Below, piece after piece: positions 31,554 to 35,544 of a stretch of DNA of 35,544 nt. The notes beneath the pieces are model-generated. The model ran no database searches. It saw nothing but the letters and a program-made list of their open reading frames with translations, and was not told the origin of the DNA. Numbering within the stretch: the first letter of the stretch is position 1; each line of letters opens with the position of its first letter. The position numbers and the translations under genes were made by a program. This DNA comes from Streptomyces europaeiscabiei (GTDB lineage: Bacteria > Actinomycetota > Actinomycetes > Streptomycetales > Streptomycetaceae), in the NCBI RefSeq assembly GCF_001550375.1, contig NZ_LRTR01000086.1, positions 1 to 35,544 of the forward strand, given 5' to 3'.

Positions 31554-33245
31554 ATGGCCGCCACCCCGCAGAACCCCGCCACGCCCCGCCGCAAGGTGAG
31601 CCGTCACCGTGGTGAGGGCCAGTGGGCCGCGGGACACTTCACCCCGCTGAACGGCAACGAGCAGTTCAAGAAGGACGACGACGGTCTCAATGTGCGGACG
31701 CGCATTGAGACGATCTACTCGAAGCGCGGCTTCGACTCGATCGACCCCAACGACCTGCGTGGCCGGATGCGCTGGTGGGGGCTGTACACCCAGCGCAAGC
31801 CCGGGATCGACGGCGGCAAGACCGCGATCCTGGAGCCGGAGGAGCTGGACGACAAGTACTTCATGCTGCGGGTTCGGATCGACGGCGGCCGGCTCACCAC
31901 CCGGCAGCTGAGGGTGATCGGCGAGATCTCGCAGGAGTTCGCGCGGGGCACGGCCGACATCACCGACCGGCAGAACGTCCAGTACCACTGGATCCGGGTC
32001 GAGGACGTGCCCGAGATCTGGGAGCGGCTGGAGGCCGTCGGCCTGTCCACCACCGAGGCCTGCGGTGACACCCCTCGTGTGATCATCGGCTCGCCCGTCG
32101 CCGGGATCGCCACGGACGAGATCATCGACGGCACGCCCGCGATGGAGGAGATCCAGCGGCGGATCATCGGCAACCCGGACTTCTCGAACCTGCCCCGCAA
32201 GTTCAAGTCCGCGATCTCCGGCTCGCCGCTGCTCGACGTGGCGCACGAGATCAACGACATCGCGTTCGTCGGTGTCCGCCACCCCGAACACGGCCCCGGC
32301 TTCGACCTGTGGGTCGGCGGCGGTCTGTCCACCAACCCGAAGATCGGGCAGCGGCTCGGCGCGTGGGTGCCGCTGGACGAGGTCGCGGACGTGTACGAGG
32401 GCGTCATCTCGATCTTCCGTGACTACGGCTACCGGCGGCTGCGCACCCGCGCCCGCCTGAAGTTCCTGCTGGCCGACTGGGGCACGGAGAAGTTCCGCCA
32501 GGTCCTTCAGGACGAGTACCTCAAGCGCAAGCTGGTCGACGGACCGGCGCCCGACCAGCCGGTGGCGCGCTGGCGCGACCACGTCGGAGTGCACCCGCAG
32601 AAGGACGGCCGGTACTACGTCGGGTTCGCCCCGCGCGTCGGCCGCGTGGACGGCACGACGCTGACGAAGATCGCCGATCTCGCCGAGGCACACGGCTCCG
32701 GCCGGGTCGCGACCACCGTCGAGCAGAAGATGATCGTGCTCGACGTCACCGAGGAGCAGGTCGACTCGCTCGTCGAGGGCCTGGAGGCACTGGACCTCAG
32801 GGTCAACCCCTCGGCGTTCCGGCGCGGCACCATGGCCTGCACCGGCATCGAGTACTGCAAGCTCGCCATCGTCGAGACCAAGGCGCGCGGCTCCCTGCTG
32901 ATCGACGAACTGGAGCGCCGGATCCCGGAGTTCGACGAGCCGATCACCATCAACATCAACGGCTGCCCGAACGCCTGCGCGCGTATCCAGGTGGCGGACA
33001 TCGGTCTCAAGGGACAGCTCGTCCTGAACGACGCGGGCGAACAGGTCGAGGGCTACCAGGTGCACCTGGGCGGCGCGCTCGGCCTGGAGGCCGGGTTCGG
33101 CCGCAAGGTACGCGGCCTGAAGGTCACCTCCGACGAACTCCCCGACTACGTCGAGCGCGTGCTCAAGCGGTTCCAGGACGAGCGCGAGGACGGCGAGCGC
33201 TTCGCCGCCTGGGTCACCCGCGCTTCCGAGGAGGCCTTGTCGTGA
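31554..33245 (+). CDS. sirA: Ferredoxin-dependent sulfite reductase (nitrite/sulfite reductase family)
   Basis: A 563-residue cytoplasmic siroheme/[4Fe-4S] enzyme that reduces sulfite to sulfide with six electrons from ferredoxin. The cluster/siroheme ligands are Cys429 and Cys435 (MACTGIEYCKLAI) and Cys471 and Cys475 (NGCPNACAR). Tyr78 (GLYTQR) and Cys170 (TTEACGDTPR) correspond, with a constant offset of nine, to the Tyr69-Cys161 crosslink recalled for the M. tuberculosis enzyme, which points to sulfite rather than nitrite reduction. ATG 31554 has AAGGA nine bases upstream. It is the first gene of the sulfate-assimilation operon, preceded by the leader peptide, and its stop overlaps the next start (GTGA). 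Confidence 0.95.
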   Translation: MAATPQNPATPRRKVSRHRGEGQWAAGHFTPLNGNEQFKKDDDGLNVRTRIETIYSKRGFDSIDPNDLRGRMRWWGLYTQRKPGIDGGKTAILEPEELDDKYFMLRVRIDGGRLTTRQLRVIGEISQEFARGTADITDRQNVQYHWIRVEDVPEIWERLEAVGLSTTEACGDTPRVIIGSPVAGIATDEIIDGTPAMEEIQRRIIGNPDFSNLPRKFKSAISGSPLLDVAHEINDIAFVGVRHPEHGPGFDLWVGGGLSTNPKIGQRLGAWVPLDEVADVYEGVISIFRDYGYRRLRTRARLKFLLADWGTEKFRQVLQDEYLKRKLVDGPAPDQPVARWRDHVGVHPQKDGRYYVGFAPRVGRVDGTTLTKIADLAEAHGSGRVATTVEQKMIVLDVTEEQVDSLVEGLEALDLRVNPSAFRRGTMACTGIEYCKLAIVETKARGSLLIDELERRIPEFDEPITININGCPNACARIQVADIGLKGQLVLNDAGEQVEGYQVHLGGALGLEAGFGRKVRGLKVTSDELPDYVERVLKRFQDEREDGERFAAWVTRASEEALS

Positions 33246-33421
33246 GCGAGCGAGCCGCCCCTTTCTACTGCCCCTACTGCGGTGACGAAGACCTGCGCCC
33301 GAACGAAGAGGGACACGGCGCGTGGGAATGCGGGGCCTGCAATCGAGCCTTCCAGTTGAAGTTCCTCGGGCTCTTGTCCCGGGGGCTTCGGCGAGCCGAC
33401 AGCGGAGGGGATCACATATGA
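33242..33421 (+). CDS. 59-residue CxxC (zinc-ribbon-like) protein in the sulfur operon
   Basis: A small protein, VSERAAPFYCPYCGDEDLRP onward, with two CxxC pairs (YCPYCG at about 9-14 and ECGACN at about 29-34) that would form a zinc ribbon or bind a metal. The basic C-terminus ends GLLSRGLRRADSGGDHI. Its GTG start overlaps the sirA stop (GTGA) and its stop overlaps the cysH ATG (ATGA), so all three are translationally coupled. I know no function; a role in sulfite reductase maturation, redox sensing or metal handling is only a guess. It is easily missed by gene callers because of its size. Confidence 0.88.
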   Translation: MSERAAPFYCPYCGDEDLRPNEEGHGAWECGACNRAFQLKFLGLLSRGLRRADSGGDHI

Positions 33422-34173
33422 CTACCGTCCAGGCGGATTCCGATACATCCGCGTCCTCGAAGGACGCGGCCGACCCGGAAGCGGCGAAGCGCGCCGAGCT
33501 CAAGGCGCTCGCCGAGCAGGCCGGCCGTGATCTGGAGGACGCCTCGGCCCTGGAGATCCTCCAGTGGGCCGTGGACACGTTCGGCAAGCGCTTCTGCGTG
33601 ACGTCCTCGATGGAGGACGCGGTGGTCGCGCACCTCGCCTCCCGGGCCAGGCCCGGCGTGGACGTCGTGTTCCTCGACACCGGTTACCACTTCCCGGAGA
33701 CCATCGGCACCCGGGACGCCGTCGAGGCCGTGATGGACGTCAACGTCATCACGATCACCCCCCGTCAGACGGTCGCCGAGCAGGACGCCGAGTACGGGCC
33801 GAAGCTGCACGACCGCGACCCCGACCTGTGCTGCTTCCTGCGCAAGGTCAAGCCGCTCGAAGAGGGCCTGACCCGGTTCGACGCGTGGGCGACCGGCCTG
33901 CGCCGCGACGAGTCCGAGAGCCGGGCGAACACCCCGGTCGTTGGCTGGGACGACAAGCGCGGCAAGGTCAAGGTCTCCCCGATAGCGCGCTGGACGCAGG
34001 ACGACGTGGACGCCTACGTCACCGAGCACGGTGTGCTCACCAACCCCCTGCTCATGGACGGCTACACCTCCGTGGGCTGCGCCCCCTGCACCCGCCGGGT
34101 CGCCCCGGGCGAGGACGCGCGGGCCGGCCGCTGGGCAGGCAACGCCAAGACCGAGTGCGGGCTGCACCTGTGA
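33418..34173 (+). CDS. cysH: Adenylyl-sulfate (APS) reductase
   Basis: A 251-residue assimilatory reductase converting APS, with thioredoxin, to sulfite and AMP. The [4Fe-4S] ligand pairs Cys138-Cys139 (DLCCFLRK) and Cys221/Cys224 (GCAPCTR) mark it as the APS-type rather than the PAPS-type enzyme, and the C-terminal ECGLHL carries the catalytic Cys247. The nucleotide-binding region includes VTSSMEDAV (61-69) and FLDTGYHFPET. ATG 33418 overlaps the upstream stop and has GGAGGGG seven bases before it. It feeds sulfite to SirA, encoded two genes upstream. The first 25 residues are variable and probably disordered. Confidence 0.95.
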   Translation: MTTVQADSDTSASSKDAADPEAAKRAELKALAEQAGRDLEDASALEILQWAVDTFGKRFCVTSSMEDAVVAHLASRARPGVDVVFLDTGYHFPETIGTRDAVEAVMDVNVITITPRQTVAEQDAEYGPKLHDRDPDLCCFLRKVKPLEEGLTRFDAWATGLRRDESESRANTPVVGWDDKRGKVKVSPIARWTQDDVDAYVTEHGVLTNPLLMDGYTSVGCAPCTRRVAPGEDARAGRWAGNAKTECGLHL

Positions 34174-34283
34174 GCGCCGCAGGGTCCGCGGAGAACGCCA
34201 CCGCGCCCGCCGAGACAGCTGACACCGTCGGGAACACCGTCCCCGGGACGGGCCGTGCTCCCGCGACGAACCAGGAGAACCAA

Positions 34284-34829
34284 GTGACGACCGGAGCCAC
34301 CGGAGCCACCGTCTGGCTCACGGGTCTGCCGAGTGCCGGCAAGACCACCATCGCCTACGAGCTGGCGGGCCGGCTGCGTGAGGACGGCCACCTCGTGGAG
34401 GTCCTCGACGGCGACGAGATCCGCGAGTTCCTCACCGCGGACCTGGGCTTCAGCCGCGCCGACCGCCACACCAACGTGCAGCGCATCGGCTTCCTCGCCG
34501 ACCTGCTCGCCCGTAACGGCGTCCATGCGCTCGTGCCGGTCATCGCGCCGTACGCCGACAGCCGCGAGGCGGTCCGCAAGCGTCACGCGGCGAGCGGTGC
34601 CGCGTACGTCGAGGTGCATGTGGCTACGCCGGTCGAGGTGTGCTCCGAACGCGATGTGAAGGGTCTGTACGCCAAGCAGGCGGCCGGGGAGATCTCCGGG
34701 CTGACCGGTGTCGACGACCCCTACGAGGCCCCCGAGACCCCGGATCTGCGCATCGAGTCGCAGGACCAGACGGTCCAGGAGTCCGCGGCGCTGGTCCACG
34801 AGCTGCTCACCGAGAGGGGTCTGGCATGA
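34284..34829 (+). CDS. cysC: Adenylylsulfate kinase
   Basis: A 181-residue kinase phosphorylating APS to PAPS. The P-loop GLPSAGKTT lies near the start; VLDGDEIREFLTADLGFSRADRH, NVQRIGFLADLL, VPVIAPYADSREAVR and KGLYAKQAAGEISGLTGVDD are family hallmarks. GTG 34284 has AGGAG six bases upstream and gives the normal length. A longer frame from a GTG at 34170 (overlapping the cysH stop) would add 38 low-complexity Ala/Thr residues and is less likely, but cannot be excluded. It is followed by cysD with a four-base overlap. Since the reductase here is APS-type, the PAPS made may serve sulfation rather than assimilation. Confidence 0.93.
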   Translation: MTTGATGATVWLTGLPSAGKTTIAYELAGRLREDGHLVEVLDGDEIREFLTADLGFSRADRHTNVQRIGFLADLLARNGVHALVPVIAPYADSREAVRKRHAASGAAYVEVHVATPVEVCSERDVKGLYAKQAAGEISGLTGVDDPYEAPETPDLRIESQDQTVQESAALVHELLTERGLA

Positions 34830-35544
34830 CGACGACCGTCGCGGCCGTCCCCGGGGAGACCGGCACCCCGTACACGCTGTCCCACCTGGACGCGCTGGAG
34901 TCCGAGGCCGTCCACATCTTCCGTGAGGTGGCGGGTGAGTTCGAGCGGCCGGTGATCCTGTTCTCCGGCGGCAAGGACTCCATCGTCATGCTGCACCTGG
35001 CACTGAAGGCCTTCGCCCCGGCGGCCGTCCCCTTCACGCTGCTGCACGTCGACACCGGACACAACTTCCCCGAGGTCCTGGAGTACCGCGACCGCACGGT
35101 CGCCGAGCACGGACTGCGACTGCACGTCGCCTCCGTACAGGACTACATCGACCGGGGAGTGCTGAAGGAGCGTCCCGACGGCACCCGTAATCCGCTCCAG
35201 ACCGTGCCGCTGACGGAGAAGATCCAGGCGGAGAAGTTCGACGCCGTCTTCGGCGGCGGACGACGCGACGAGGAGAAGGCACGCGCCAAGGAGCGGGTCT
35301 TCTCGCTGCGGGACGAGTTCTCCCAGTGGGACCCACGCCGCCAGCGGCCCGAGCTGTGGAACCTGTACAACGGCCGCCACGCGCCCGGCGAGCACGTCCG
35401 CGTGTTCCCGCTGTCCAACTGGACCGAGCTGGACGTCTGGCAGTACATCGCCCGCGAGGGCATCGAACTCCCCCAGATCTACTTCGCGCACGAGCGTGAG
35501 GTGTTCCAGCGGGCCGGGATGTGGCTGACCGCCGGCGAGTGGGG
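34826..35544 (+). CDS. cysD: Sulfate adenylyltransferase subunit 2 (runs off the window)
   Basis: The first 239 residues of the small, catalytic subunit of ATP sulfurylase, which with the GTPase subunit CysN makes APS from sulfate and ATP. The PP-loop LFSGGKDSIVML (45-56) is intact, followed by LLHVDTGHNFPEVLEYRD, AVFGGGRRDEEKARAKER, NLYNGRHAPGEHVRVFPLSN and WTELDVWQYIAREGIELP. ATG 34826 overlaps the cysC stop (ATGA), with AGAGGGG as ribosome site. The gene is open at 35544; cysN is expected next. Confidence 0.96.
   Translation, partial: MTTTVAAVPGETGTPYTLSHLDALESEAVHIFREVAGEFERPVILFSGGKDSIVMLHLALKAFAPAAVPFTLLHVDTGHNFPEVLEYRDRTVAEHGLRLHVASVQDYIDRGVLKERPDGTRNPLQTVPLTEKIQAEKFDAVFGGGRRDEEKARAKERVFSLRDEFSQWDPRRQRPELWNLYNGRHAPGEHVRVFPLSNWTELDVWQYIAREGIELPQIYFAHEREVFQRAGMWLTAGEW

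Noticed and set aside
31104..33680. 858-codon minus-strand frame across sirA
   Set aside because: Antisense to a clearly conserved sulfite reductase and lacking any family signature.
34170..34283. cysC start at GTG 34170 overlapping the cysH stop
   Set aside because: It would add a 38-residue Ala/Thr-rich extension; GTG 34284 has a strong ribosome site and gives the family length.

Overview
The window looks like chromosomal DNA of a Streptomyces or close relative. GC is very high, GTG and TTG starts are common, long spurious antisense ORFs abound, and the families present (DrrA-type ABC ATPase with a DUF4097 protein, AcoR-like GAF regulators, actinobacterial sulfate-assimilation operon) are typical of the genus. 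No tRNA, rRNA or CRISPR was seen.

Layout. 1-2190: an ABC ATPase (cut by the window edge) and a DUF4097 protein, divergent from an unusual regulator that joins an IS30-transposase-like helix-turn-helix to a MarR/GbsR-like domain; their shared promoter carries a cluster of GTTGCA sites. 2221-3831: type B carboxylesterase. 3960-6430: a decayed zone with remnants of an alginate-lyase-like secreted enzyme, a sugar ABC permease, a glycoside hydrolase C-terminus and an IS5-type transposase, around one intact small membrane protein. 6924-11824: LacI-type regulator, a large LtaS/sulfatase-like membrane protein with expanded Ala-Glu and Ala-Pro repeats, a lipoprotein and a VOC protein. 11847-14534: two AraC-type regulators and a divergent NmrA-like oxidoreductase, bracketed by an inverted pair of a 32-bp dispersed repeat. 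14779-15250: frameshifted fructose-PTS EIIC remnant. 15542-16666: YihY/BrkB membrane protein.

17224-25457 is the centre of interest: a compact five-gene operon ending in a strong 14-bp-stem terminator. It encodes a membrane protein with the carrier-domain and tandem transmembrane/beta-helix architecture of poly-epsilon-lysine synthetase (Pls) but no adenylation domain; a separate NRPS protein made of a condensation C-lobe, an adenylation domain and a carrier domain; a SyrP/TauD-type Fe(II)/2-oxoglutarate oxygenase; and SbnB- and SbnA-like enzymes that make L-2,3-diaminopropionate (Dap). The adenylation pocket carries two consecutive aspartates where the Dap side-chain amine could bind. Together these suggest a split Pls-type synthetase making a poly-Dap, perhaps hydroxylated. 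The product is inference.

25602-31206: AidB-like acyl-CoA dehydrogenase, AcoR-like GAF regulator, secreted protein and GNAT acetyltransferase. 31207-35544: the assimilatory sulfate-reduction operon (sirA, a 59-residue CxxC protein, cysH, cysC, cysD running off the end). It is preceded by a 27-codon leader peptide with a cysteine codon and by mutually exclusive hairpins, suggesting attenuation by cysteine supply.
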